Shown piece after piece: positions 1 through 5,827 of a stretch of DNA of 5,827 nucleotides. Origin of the DNA: Chloroflexota bacterium (lineage in GTDB: Bacteria; Chloroflexota; Anaerolineae; B4-G1). Numbering within the stretch: the stretch's first letter is position 1; each line of letters begins with the position of its first letter. A program made the position numbers and the translations under genes. The notes below the pieces were generated by a model. It had not been told where the DNA came from, did not search any database, and saw nothing but the letters and a program-made list of their open reading frames with translations. The stretch lies in NCBI GenBank assembly GCA_003648085.1, contig QMOC01000195.1, positions 1-5,827 on the forward strand, read 5' to 3'.

Positions 1-53
1 GGCGAGCCCGTGCTAATCCCGCCACAAGTTGCGGCTTCCGCAGTCCCCAGGCG

Positions 54-93
54 TGATCTGCGGAAATCTGCGTTAATCTGCGTCCGATCTCGA
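54..93. repeat. Degenerate 10-bp tandem repeat in the gap downstream of clpC
   Basis: The heptamer ATCTGCG occurs three times at exactly 10-base spacing (56-62, 66-72, 76-82), with two or three variable bases between copies. A decayed fourth copy (GATCTCG) lies at about 86-92. No reading frame here resembles a protein. The rest of bases 1-120 shows nothing else I can support: no gene end, no complete RNA gene and only a tiny 5-bp hairpin at 30-42. The period differs from that of the neighbouring array at 152-210, so the two are separate repeats. Confidence 0.6.
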
Positions 94-120
94 ACCTGGC
101 AGAATGGCTGAGTGGTTACG

Positions 121-158
121 AAAATAACAAAAGCGTGAGGCCCGCGCACCCCACGCTT
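121..158 (-). terminator. Intrinsic (Rho-independent) terminator after clpC
   Basis: Read on the minus strand, AAGCGTGGGG (158 to 149) pairs with CCTCACGCTT (140 to 131) around the 8-base loop TGCGCGGG. This gives a 10-bp stem in RNA with a single G-U wobble. It is followed at once by the T-rich run TTGTTATTTT (130 to 121). On the plus strand the wobble becomes an A-C mismatch and there is no T-tract, so the structure is strand-specific and fits clpC transcription. The hairpin starts 35 bases past the clpC stop. It very likely ends the S1-clpC transcript. Confidence 0.8.
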
Positions 159-210
159 CACATTTGACGTTTGACGCCTGACGCTTCACATTTCACGTTC
201 CACGAAGCAC
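152..210. repeat. 7-bp tandem repeat (consensus SACGYTT) overlapping the clpC 3' end
   Basis: Eight consecutive heptads can be laid out without a gap from 152 to 207: CACGCTT, CACATTT, GACGTTT, GACGCCT, GACGCTT, CACATTT, CACGTTC and CACGAAG, followed by CAC. The right end lies inside clpC, where the units supply its stop codon (193-195) and its last residues LRGT. The left-most unit (152-158) is also the upstream arm of the terminator hairpin at 121-158. The units are diverged, which suggests an old array rather than one now expanding. Confidence 0.75.
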
Positions 211-2628
211 AATCTCCCCCTCCTCCGCATCCACCACCACCGTATCCCCGGCCACAAACTCACCCGCCAGCAATGCATCGGAGAGAGCATCCTCGATCCG
301 GTTCTGAATGACCCGCCGTAGCGGTCGCGCGCCATACTCCTCGCTGTACCCCTCCTCGACCAGCAGCGCCTTGGCCGCCTCCGTCACTTCCAGCCTGACG
401 TCGTATTCCACCAGCCGTGCGCGTACCTTATCTAACTCCAGATCCACGATCTGGGCAATCTCCTCCCGGCTGAGAGCGTGGAAGACAATGACACTATCCA
501 CCCGGTTGAGGAACTCGGGGCGGAACGTACGCTTCAATTCCTCCAACAACTTCTTGCGCATCTCATCATAATTGCGTTTGGCGTCCACCGTATCATCGTG
601 GGGAATGACGAAGCCCAGACTCGTCTCCCGCTTAATCATCTCCGCCCCGATGTTCGAGGTCATAATGATAATCGTGTTGCGGAAGTCCACCTTCCGCCCC
701 CGGGCGTCCGAGAGATTGCCCTCCTCCATAATCTGCAACAGCATATTAAATGCGTCGGGGTGCGCCTTCTCCATCTCGTCGAAAACGACGATGGAGTAGG
801 GGCGGCGGCGGATAGTCTCGGTGAGTTGCCCCGCGTCCTCGTAGCCCACATAACCCGGTGGCGCCCCGACCAAGCGTGCCACCGTGTGCCGCTCCATAAA
901 CTCGGACATATCCAGTTGCAACAGCGCCTCCTCACTGCCGAACATAAACTCGGCCAGCGCCTTCGATAATTCCGTCTTGCCCACCCCGGTGGGGCCGAGG
1001 AAAATGAAAGAGCCGATGGGACGATGGGGATCCTTCAGCCCGACCCGCGCCCGGCGCACCGCCTTGGCCACCGCCGAAATAGCCTCGTCCTGACCGACAA
1101 TACGCCGATGGAGTTCCTCCTCCATATGCAGCAAACGCTCTGTCTCATCATTGCACAACTGCGTCAGAGGGATGCCCGTCCACATCGAGACCACCTCCGC
1201 GACGTCATCGGGATTGACGACCACCCCATCTTCGGCATCCCAATTGATGCGCAAAGCCTCCAACCGTTCCTGCAACTCGATCTCCCGGTCTCGCAACACA
1301 GTAGCATCCTCGTAACGATGCTCCTCGATGGCCCTCTCCTTATCCCGTTGCACGATTTTTAGCGTAGCGAATATCTCCCGCAGACTCCTGGCGCCAGGAG
1401 CCTTGTACATCCGCACGCGGGAGGCGGTCTCATCTATCACGTCAATCGCCTTATCCGGGAGATAACGGTCGGAGATGTAACGCGCCGAAAGTCGGGCCGC
1501 GGCCTCCAATGCCTCATCGCTGATACGCAGGTGGTGGTGCTTCTCATAAGCAGATCGGACGCCGCGCAGAATCTCTATCGTCTCCTCGACCGAAGGCTCT
1601 TCGACCACCACCGGCTGGAAACGGCGCTCCAACGCCGCATCCGACTCGACGTACTTTCGGTACTCCTCCAACGTGGTCGCACCGATGCACTGCAATTCAC
1701 CCCTGGCCAGGGCCGGCTTGAGAATATTTGCCGCGTCCACCGAAGAGCCGGCCGCCCCGGCCCCGACCAGCATATGCACCTCATCTATGAACAGAATACT
1801 CTCGCTCTTCTTGAGTTCGGCAATGACCCTTTTGAGACGTTCCTCGAACTGCCCCCGATATATCGTCCCAGCGACCAGTGAGCCGACGTCGAGTTGAATG
1901 ACGCGCTTATCCAGCAGCGGCTCAGGAATCTCGCCGGCCACGATGCGCTGTGCCAACCCCTCGACGATGGCCGTCTTGCCCACGCCGGGCTCGCCGATGA
2001 GCGCCGGGTTGTTCTTCGTCCGCCGTGCCAGAATCTGAATTACCCGCTCAATCTCCCGCTCCCGACCGATAACCGGATCCAATTTGTTTTGCTCGGCCAA
2101 AGCGGTCAGATCAATCGCCAACCGGTCCACCAGCGGAGTCTTGGCCGCCTTGCGCCGCTCCTTTCCGGCGAAGACCATCTGGCGCTGCAACACCCGATTG
2201 GTATAGCGGCGGACCTGCTCGCCCGTGACGCCCAGGTGATTGAGAATCTCCAACGCGGTACCGTCACCCTGGCGCACCAACCCCAGCAAGAGATGGTGCG
2301 TATCTATCTGAGCGTCGCCCCGACGTCGGGCCTCATCCCCCGCCAGTTCAATCGCCCTTTTGGTACGGGGCGTAAGATCGGGTTCCGCGTTGACAAGGGG
2401 CGAGCGTCGCCGCGCAGTGCTGAGCCGCTTGACCAGATGCTGCACATCGCCGGATTGCAACCCCAACTCACGCAACACACGGCTGGCGATCCCCTCCTCC
2501 TGACGCAACAGCCCCAACAAGAGATGCTCAGTGCCAATCTGCCCGTGGTGCATCCGTTCGGCCTCCTGTTGGGCCAACTTGAGCGCCTTCCGGGCTGCAT
2601 CGGTGAAGAACCTCGTTAACTTATTCAT
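193..2628 (-). CDS. clpC: ATP-dependent Clp protease ATP-binding subunit ClpC
   Basis: This is a complete 811-residue Hsp100/AAA+ unfoldase of normal length for ClpC. It is a cytosolic hexamer that unfolds proteins and, in this family, feeds them to ClpP. Two Clp-N repeats occupy about residues 5-148. D1 has Walker A GEPGVGKT (212-219), Walker B ILFIDE (278-283), sensor ATT (317-319) and arginines 335-336. A UVR-like coiled linker lies at about 429-459; the short linker separates ClpC from ClpB. D2 has Walker A GPTGVGKT (545-552), Walker B VVFDE (614-618), pore loop GYVGYED (592-598), sensor TSN (657-659) and GARPLRR (766-772). LGF at 671-673 sits where the ClpP-docking loop is expected. The D1 pore loop reads IYRG, where KYRG is usual. 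The ATG is supported by AGGTGG (2636-2641) seven bases upstream and by the typical N-terminus. The gene lies downstream of the S1 gene and ends at the 121-158 terminator. No CIRCE or CtsR operator is visible. No clpP or mcsAB lies within the window. Confidence 0.96.
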   Translation of the reverse strand: MNKLTRFFTDAARKALKLAQQEAERMHHGQIGTEHLLLGLLRQEEGIASRVLRELGLQSGDVQHLVKRLSTARRRSPLVNAEPDLTPRTKRAIELAGDEARRRGDAQIDTHHLLLGLVRQGDGTALEILNHLGVTGEQVRRYTNRVLQRQMVFAGKERRKAAKTPLVDRLAIDLTALAEQNKLDPVIGREREIERVIQILARRTKNNPALIGEPGVGKTAIVEGLAQRIVAGEIPEPLLDKRVIQLDVGSLVAGTIYRGQFEERLKRVIAELKKSESILFIDEVHMLVGAGAAGSSVDAANILKPALARGELQCIGATTLEEYRKYVESDAALERRFQPVVVEEPSVEETIEILRGVRSAYEKHHHLRISDEALEAAARLSARYISDRYLPDKAIDVIDETASRVRMYKAPGARSLREIFATLKIVQRDKERAIEEHRYEDATVLRDREIELQERLEALRINWDAEDGVVVNPDDVAEVVSMWTGIPLTQLCNDETERLLHMEEELHRRIVGQDEAISAVAKAVRRARVGLKDPHRPIGSFIFLGPTGVGKTELSKALAEFMFGSEEALLQLDMSEFMERHTVARLVGAPPGYVGYEDAGQLTETIRRRPYSIVVFDEMEKAHPDAFNMLLQIMEEGNLSDARGRKVDFRNTIIIMTSNIGAEMIKRETSLGFVIPHDDTVDAKRNYDEMRKKLLEELKRTFRPEFLNRVDSVIVFHALSREEIAQIVDLELDKVRARLVEYDVRLEVTEAAKALLVEEGYSEEYGARPLRRVIQNRIEDALSDALLAGEFVAGDTVVVDAEEGEIVLRGT

Positions 2629-2666
2629 CGCTCTACCACCTGTCCTGAATCAAAGTAGCACGGCTC

Positions 2667-2714
2667 GGCCAACCCCCATATGCTCAACGCCTCCGCAGGG
2701 CAGTTGGGCCAACC
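2667..2714. repeat. 8-bp direct repeat pair in the S1-clpC gap
   Basis: GGCCAACC occurs at 2667-2674 and again at 2707-2714, exactly 40 bases apart, in the short gap between the S1 stop and the clpC start. The second copy is part of the palindrome GTTGG-G-CCAAC (2703-2713). The spacing is close to four helical turns, so paired protein-binding sites are conceivable. Two 8-mers in a GC-rich gap could also be chance. No terminator hairpin and no convincing promoter hexamers were seen in this gap. Confidence 0.3.
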
Positions 2715-2717
2715 GCC

Positions 2718-3959
2718 TCACTGTTCAACAACTTCAGAAAGCGCAGCCGAGAGTGGGCTTTCGGCTTCGGGCTGCTCCGCCGCCAGCACTTCCTGCCAAT
2801 CCTGCCCCATAAACTCCCCCTGAGCGGCCTGCTTGAGGCTCAGCGCCAGGCGGTGGCGCGGCGCATCCACACCTATCACGCGCAACGTGACCACCTGCCC
2901 AGGCTGGACCACATCGCGGGGATGAACGACGGGGCCAACGTCCAATTCCGAGATGTGGATCAACCCCTCAATCGCCTCGTCGCCCACGATACTGGCAAAG
3001 GCCCCCCACTTAGTGAGGCGCGTGATGACCCCTTCGACCAGTTGCCCCTCCTGATAGCGCTCTTCGACGGAAGCCCAGGGGTCAGGCTGTAGCCGCTTGA
3101 GACTCAAAGCCACCCGCCCCCGTTCTCGGTCCACCCTCAGCACGTAGACCTCGACCTCCTGCCCTATCTCCACCACCTCACGTGGATGTGTGACCCGCTT
3201 CTGGGAAAGTTCCGATAGATGCACCAGCCCATCTATCCCGCCCAGATCAATAAATGCGCCGAAGTCGGCCAGATTGATGACCCGACCCCGACGCACTTCT
3301 CCTTCGGTCAGTTCACTCAACAGCCTCTCACGCTGAGCCTTGTGCCAATCTCTCAAGGCGGCCCGCTCGGAGAGAATCAACCGGTTGCGCTGCTGATCAA
3401 CCTCGATAATCTTGAGTTTGAGGGTCTCGCCGACCAGCGCCGCCCAACGCTCCTCACCGCCTGGGCCGGCGGCCGACCGGTCAGCAACGCGCGTGGAGGC
3501 CAATTGCGAGCCCGGCACGAAGCCACGCACCTTCCCAAGATGCACGATCACGCCGCCCCTATTGTAGCCAACGACCTTCCTCTCGATGATCTCCTCACTT
3601 TCGAAGAGGCGCCGTGCTTCACGCCAATCCCGCGCTACCTGGGCCCGTGAGAGTGAGAGAATAATGTTGCCATTGGTATCCTCCGGGTTGACGATGTAGA
3701 CCAACACCTCATCACCCACATGGATACCATCCCGCTCGGCCGGCGGCATCCTCTCCAACTCGCGCTCTGGCACGATGCCTTCGCACTTGGCACCGATATC
3801 TACGAGAACCTCATTGGGGCTGACGTGGACCACCGTCCCCGGGACGATCTGCCCGTGCTCCAGACGTTGGCAGGAGAGATAACGCTCCAGCATCTCCGCC
3901 ATTGGATGTCTCTCCCGGTCAGCGGAAGACTCAGTTGTTCCTTTCCACTCAGCGGGCAT
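2718..3959 (-). CDS. rpsA: Four-domain S1 RNA-binding protein (30S ribosomal protein S1-like)
   Basis: This 413-residue protein is built from four S1 (OB-fold) domains at about 35-105, 122-198, 216-288 and 303-376, with a short acidic Ala/Glu-rich tail. Domain 3 has the classic core [20 protein letters not shown] (225-244), then LVHLSELS (245-252). Domain 4 has [12 protein letters not shown] (310-321) and GLIHISEL (332-339). Domain 2 is more diverged ([20 protein letters not shown], 131-150). Such proteins bind single-stranded mRNA and help load it on the 30S subunit. Four domains match the shorter Gram-positive/Chloroflexota-type S1 rather than the six-domain E. coli form, so true ribosomal S1 function is inferred. 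The frame is open back to 4256, but the upstream part crosses the repeat array and promoter. I chose the ATG at 3957-3959 because GGGGAG (3967-3972) lies seven bases upstream and a promoter just before that. The ATG at 3900-3902 with GGGAGAGA (3909-3916) is a fair alternative of 394 residues. Confidence 0.9.
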   Translation of the reverse strand: MPAEWKGTTESSADRERHPMAEMLERYLSCQRLEHGQIVPGTVVHVSPNEVLVDIGAKCEGIVPERELERMPPAERDGIHVGDEVLVYIVNPEDTNGNIILSLSRAQVARDWREARRLFESEEIIERKVVGYNRGGVIVHLGKVRGFVPGSQLASTRVADRSAAGPGGEERWAALVGETLKLKIIEVDQQRNRLILSERAALRDWHKAQRERLLSELTEGEVRRGRVINLADFGAFIDLGGIDGLVHLSELSQKRVTHPREVVEIGQEVEVYVLRVDRERGRVALSLKRLQPDPWASVEERYQEGQLVEGVITRLTKWGAFASIVGDEAIEGLIHISELDVGPVVHPRDVVQPGQVVTLRVIGVDAPRHRLALSLKQAAQGEFMGQDWQEVLAAEQPEAESPLSAALSEVVEQ

Positions 3960-3966
3960 CTGTCCA

Positions 3967-3972
3967 CTCCCC
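3967..3972 (-). promoter_or_regulatory. Ribosome binding site deciding the S1 gene start
   Basis: On the minus strand GGGGAG is followed by seven bases and then the ATG at 3957-3959. The in-frame ATG at 3972-3974 shares its last G with this motif and would lie only about 9 bases from the expected transcript start with no binding site of its own, so it is less likely. A second site, GGGAGAGA at 3909-3916, precedes the internal ATG at 3900-3902, so initiation at two positions is possible. Confidence 0.6.
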
Positions 3973-3989
3973 ATGTGCAGTGTGGAATA

Positions 3990-4018
3990 ATTATAGGCTG
4001 TTTGCCGATAAACCGCAA
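3990..4018 (-). promoter_or_regulatory. Sigma-70-type promoter for the S1-clpC unit
   Basis: Read on the minus strand, TTGCGG (4018 to 4013) is followed after exactly 17 bases by a perfect TATAAT (3995 to 3990). The -35 matches consensus only in TTG, but the -10 and spacing are ideal. Transcription would start near 3983, giving a leader of about 24 bases before the chosen ATG. This promoter lies inside the longest open frame of the S1 gene, which is why the upstream part of that frame is judged non-coding. Confidence 0.75.
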
Positions 4019-4030
4019 GTGCCCACTTCG

Positions 4031-4110
4031 CCCTCGCCAACTCGCCAACTCGCTGACCCGCTAACTCGCTGACTCGCTGACTCGCTAACTCGCTGACTCG
4101 CCGACTTGTC
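4031..4110. repeat. 8-bp tandem repeat (consensus RACTCGCY) between divergent promoters
   Basis: Eight clean units run without gaps from 4039 to 4102: AACTCGCC, AACTCGCT, GACCCGCT, AACTCGCT, GACTCGCT, GACTCGCT, AACTCGCT and GACTCGCC. They are flanked by decayed units CCCTCGCC (4031-4038) and GACTTGTC (4103-4110). The array fills the space between the -35 boxes of the S1 promoter (4013-4018) and the xpt promoter (4106-4111). The xpt -35 hexamer TTGTCA begins inside the tenth, diverged unit. In the minus-strand frame continuous with the S1 gene the repeat reads as an 8-residue protein repeat (RVSELASQ-like), which I consider accidental. Confidence 0.9.
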
Positions 4111-4134
4111 AGGCCTGAGCCCATCGTGTAGAAT
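4106..4134 (+). promoter_or_regulatory. Sigma-70-type promoter for xpt-guaA
   Basis: TTGTCA (4106-4111) and TAGAAT (4129-4134) each match consensus at five of six positions and are separated by exactly 17 bases. Transcription should start near 4141. That leaves a leader of only about 20 bases with the binding site GGAGGAG (4149-4155), which is too short for a purine riboswitch of the kind controlling xpt in Bacillus. If this is the only promoter, regulation must act at initiation or not at all. Confidence 0.8.
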
Positions 4135-4161
4135 GGTATAAACTCTCTGGAGGAGACTGCG

Positions 4162-4731
4162 ATGGAGGAACTCAAACGTCGTATCCTGGCCGAAGGCAAG
4201 AACCTGGGCCGGGGCATTCTCAAGGTGGACGGTTTCATCAACCACCAAATTGACACACATCTGATGTTCGAGGTCGGACGGGAGTTGGCCCGTCACTTCA
4301 CCGATGCTGACGTGACCAAGGTCATCACGGCTGAAATCTCCGGCATCGCTCCGGCGCTGGCGACCGCGCACGCGCTCAACGTCCCGGTCATCTACGCCCG
4401 CAAGACCAGACCGATCACGATGACGGGGCCGGTCTTCGTCGAAATCGCGCCCTCCCACACCAAGGGACGCGACGTGTTCCTGATGGTCTCGACGGAGTTC
4501 CTGCGACCGGGCGACCGGGTGCTGGTGGTGGACGACTTCCTGGCCTCGGGGGCGACGATCGCGGCACTGGCGCGGTTGGTCGAGCACGCCGGTGCGACGT
4601 TGGTCGGCATCGGCGCGGCTATCGAGAAGCGGTTCGAAGGCGGGCGGGATGCGCTGGCCCACCTCAACGTGCCCATCGTCTCCCTCGCCGTCATCACCGA
4701 CATGAGCGATGGTAGGATCGTAATTGAGTGA
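4162..4731 (+). CDS. xpt: Xanthine phosphoribosyltransferase
   Basis: This 189-residue type I phosphoribosyltransferase is close in length to Bacillus subtilis Xpt (about 194). It transfers ribose-5-phosphate from PRPP to xanthine, forming XMP and pyrophosphate in the cytosol. The N-terminal [11 protein letters not shown] (21-31) and ISGIAPA (59-65) match the Xpt subfamily closely. The PRPP-binding loop is [13 protein letters not shown] (120-132), with the paired acidic residues D124-D125. [15 protein letters not shown] (149-163) matches the Xpt-specific C-terminal segment GIG..IEK.F..GRD. These features favour Xpt over adenine phosphoribosyltransferase or the PyrE and PurR relatives. The ATG is supported by GGAGGAG six bases upstream. 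guaA follows directly, and its product uses XMP as substrate, which supports the xanthine assignment and suggests a salvage operon. No xanthine permease gene is seen in the window. Confidence 0.93.
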   Translation: MEELKRRILAEGKNLGRGILKVDGFINHQIDTHLMFEVGRELARHFTDADVTKVITAEISGIAPALATAHALNVPVIYARKTRPITMTGPVFVEIAPSHTKGRDVFLMVSTEFLRPGDRVLVVDDFLASGATIAALARLVEHAGATLVGIGAAIEKRFEGGRDALAHLNVPIVSLAVITDMSDGRIVIE

Positions 4732-4733
4732 CG

Positions 4734-5827
4734 ATGGGCAATAGTGTTGCCATCCTCGACTTCGGCTCGCAGTACACGCAACTGATTGCCCGGCGCGTGC
4801 GGGAGGCGCACGTCTATTGCGAACTCTTCCCCTGGGATACCCCGCCTGAGGAGGTGCTGGCCTTAGAGCCGCGCGGCTTCATCCTTTCGGGCGGCCCGGC
4901 CAGCGTCTACACCTCCGGCGCGCCCGGATTACCGGACTATGTACTGGAGCGGGGCGTGCCGGTGCTGGGCATCTGCTACGGAATGCAACTCCTCGCCCAC
5001 CGCCTGGGTGGTCGCGTGGCCCCCGCCGCCAAAAGAGAATACGGCCTGGCAGAGGTGGAGTTAAGCGGCCCAGACAATCCCCTCCTCACCAATCTCCATT
5101 CCCCAATCTCCAATCTGCAAGTCTGGATGTCCCACGGCGACCGCATCGAGACCCCCCCGCCCGGCTTCGAGATATTGGCCCGCAGCGCCAACTCCCCCGT
5201 GGCGGCGATGGGCAATGTCGAACGCGGCCTCTATGGGCTGCAGTTTCACCCCGAAGTCGTGCACACCCCCCAGGGACGGGAGATCCTGCGCCGCTTCGCC
5301 GTCGAGATCTGCGGCTGCACGCCCGATTGGACACCGGCTGCCTTCATCGAGCGGGCAGTGGGAGCGATCCGCGCCCAGGTGGGAACGGGCCGGGTAGTGT
5401 GCGGGCTCAGCGGTGGGGTTGACTCCGCCGTGACGGCAACCCTGGTGCACCACGCCGTGGGCGATCAACTGACCTGCATCTTCGTCAACACAGGGCTATT
5501 GCGGCGGGGCGAGCCGGCGCAGGCGGTGCACACGTTCCGGGAGGGGCTGGGTATGCGGCTGGTGCCGGTGGACGCGACTGAGGACTTCCTGAGCGCGTTG
5601 AGCGGCGTGGCCGACCCGGAGCAGAAGCGCCTCGTCATCGGCGAGCGCTTCATCCGTGTCTTTGAGCGGGAAGCGAAGAGGTTAGGAGAGGTACGCTTTC
5701 TGGCCCAGGGCACGCTTTACCCCGACGTGATCGAGAGCCGTGGGCCTGAGCGACAGGCAGCAGCCCGCATCAAGACACACCACAACGTGGGAGGGCTGCC
5801 GGCCGATATGCCCTTCGAGTTGGTCGA
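4734..5827 (+). CDS. guaA: GMP synthase (glutamine-hydrolysing), 3' end beyond the window
   Basis: The first 364 residues of an enzyme usually about 510-525 long are present. GuaA aminates XMP to GMP using ATP and glutamine. The N-terminal class I amidotransferase domain shows ILDFGSQY (7-14), the oxyanion segment LSGGPASVY (51-59), the nucleophile in GICYGMQ (Cys81) and FHPEV (171-175, His172 and Glu174). WMSHGD is at 131-136. The ATP pyrophosphatase domain has the P-loop SGGVDS (226-231), [12 protein letters not shown] (324-335) and [11 protein letters not shown] (346-356). The loop before WMSHGD is encoded by a 7-bp repeat (5091-5125). The ATG lies two bases after the xpt stop. An in-frame GTG at 4728-4730 overlaps that stop as GTGA and has AGGA (4714-4717) ten bases upstream, so it may be the real start and would add two residues. 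Either way, co-transcription and translational coupling with xpt are likely. Confidence 0.96.
   Translation, partial: MGNSVAILDFGSQYTQLIARRVREAHVYCELFPWDTPPEEVLALEPRGFILSGGPASVYTSGAPGLPDYVLERGVPVLGICYGMQLLAHRLGGRVAPAAKREYGLAEVELSGPDNPLLTNLHSPISNLQVWMSHGDRIETPPPGFEILARSANSPVAAMGNVERGLYGLQFHPEVVHTPQGREILRRFAVEICGCTPDWTPAAFIERAVGAIRAQVGTGRVVCGLSGGVDSAVTATLVHHAVGDQLTCIFVNTGLLRRGEPAQAVHTFREGLGMRLVPVDATEDFLSALSGVADPEQKRLVIGERFIRVFEREAKRLGEVRFLAQGTLYPDVIESRGPERQAAARIKTHHNVGGLPADMPFELV
5091..5125. repeat. 7-bp tandem repeat (AATCTCC) inside guaA
   Basis: Heptads AATCTCC, ATTCCCC, AATCTCC and AATCTGC follow one another at 5091-5118, with a decayed fifth unit AAGTCTG to 5125. They are translated as [12 protein letters not shown] in the guaA frame, directly before the conserved WMSHGD motif. 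This loop varies in length among GMP synthases (it is long in E. coli too), so the repeat sits in a tolerant place and keeps the frame. It resembles the intergenic arrays of this window in unit size but not in sequence. Confidence 0.65.

Noticed and set aside
30..42. Small hairpin TGCGG-CTT-CCGCA
   Set aside because: The stem is only 5 bp and neither side has a T-run, so it is not a credible terminator.
98..120. A tRNA-Ser/Leu-like 5' fragment (ATGGCTGAGTGGTTA resembles a D-arm)
   Set aside because: No anticodon arm, T-arm or acceptor partner follows; the next bases are the T-tract and stem of the clpC terminator. It is too short to tell a tRNA remnant from chance.
1894..2619. Long plus-strand open frames opposite clpC and the S1 gene
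   Set aside because: They are antisense shadows of strongly conserved genes; their translations have no recognisable domain and are explained by the codon use of the real frame.
2629..2717. CIRCE or CtsR operator, or a separate promoter, for clpC
   Set aside because: No inverted TTAGCACTC pair or AGGTCAAA-type repeat was found. The only -10-like hexamer (TACTTT on the minus strand) lacks a properly spaced -35.
4031..4110. CRISPR array
   Set aside because: Units are 8 bp with no spacers, and no cas genes are nearby. It is a simple degenerate tandem repeat.
4135..4161. Purine (xanthine/guanine) riboswitch ahead of xpt
   Set aside because: The predicted leader is about 20 bases, too short for the aptamer, and the sequence upstream is repeat and promoter.
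3960..4256. N-terminal extension of the S1 open frame back to 4256, including an RVSELASQ-like repeat peptide
   Set aside because: It crosses a TTGCGG-17-TATAAT promoter, the tandem repeat and the antisense of the xpt start. The S1 homology begins only after about 3900, and good ribosome binding sites precede the later ATGs.

Overview
This window is a compact bacterial chromosomal segment with four housekeeping genes in two divergent transcription units, separated by a 202-base control region. Base composition is moderately GC-rich and coding is dense. The organism is probably a Gram-positive-like or Chloroflexota-type bacterium. This rests on a ClpC-type (not ClpA/ClpB) unfoldase with a UVR-type linker, a four-domain S1 protein rather than the six-domain proteobacterial form, a Bacillus-type xanthine phosphoribosyltransferase, and short degenerate 7-10 bp tandem repeats in the gaps. 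The repeats feel Chloroflexota-like to me, but that placement is inference only.

Layout. Bases 1-192 hold no gene: a 10-bp-period repeat (about 54-93), then a good intrinsic terminator for minus-strand transcription (121-158), then a 7-bp-period repeat (152-210) that runs into the last codons of the next gene. Bases 193-2628 (minus) encode a complete ClpC ATPase. Bases 2718-3959 (minus) encode a complete four-S1-domain RNA-binding protein. The S1 gene is upstream of clpC in the same direction with an 88-89 base gap, no terminator between them and no convincing promoter in the gap, so they probably form an S1-clpC operon ending at 121-158. Bases 3960-4161 form the divergent control region: a minus-strand promoter for the S1 gene, an 8-bp-period tandem repeat (4031-4110), and a plus-strand promoter for xpt. 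Bases 4162-4731 (plus) encode xanthine phosphoribosyltransferase. The plus-strand guaA (GMP synthase) starts 2 bases after the xpt stop, or overlaps it if a GTG start is used, and runs off the right edge.

How the genes work together. Xpt converts xanthine and PRPP to XMP, and GuaA aminates XMP to GMP, so the right-hand unit is a two-step route from salvaged xanthine to GMP that bypasses IMP dehydrogenase. The left-hand unit couples a translation/RNA-binding factor to a protein-quality-control unfoldase that normally works with ClpP.

I did not find a new defence, mobile or RNA system. The most unusual feature is the set of different short tandem repeats in the non-coding gaps and in one coding loop. 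In two places a repeat unit appears to form part of a transcription signal: an arm of the clpC terminator and the -35 hexamer of the xpt promoter.
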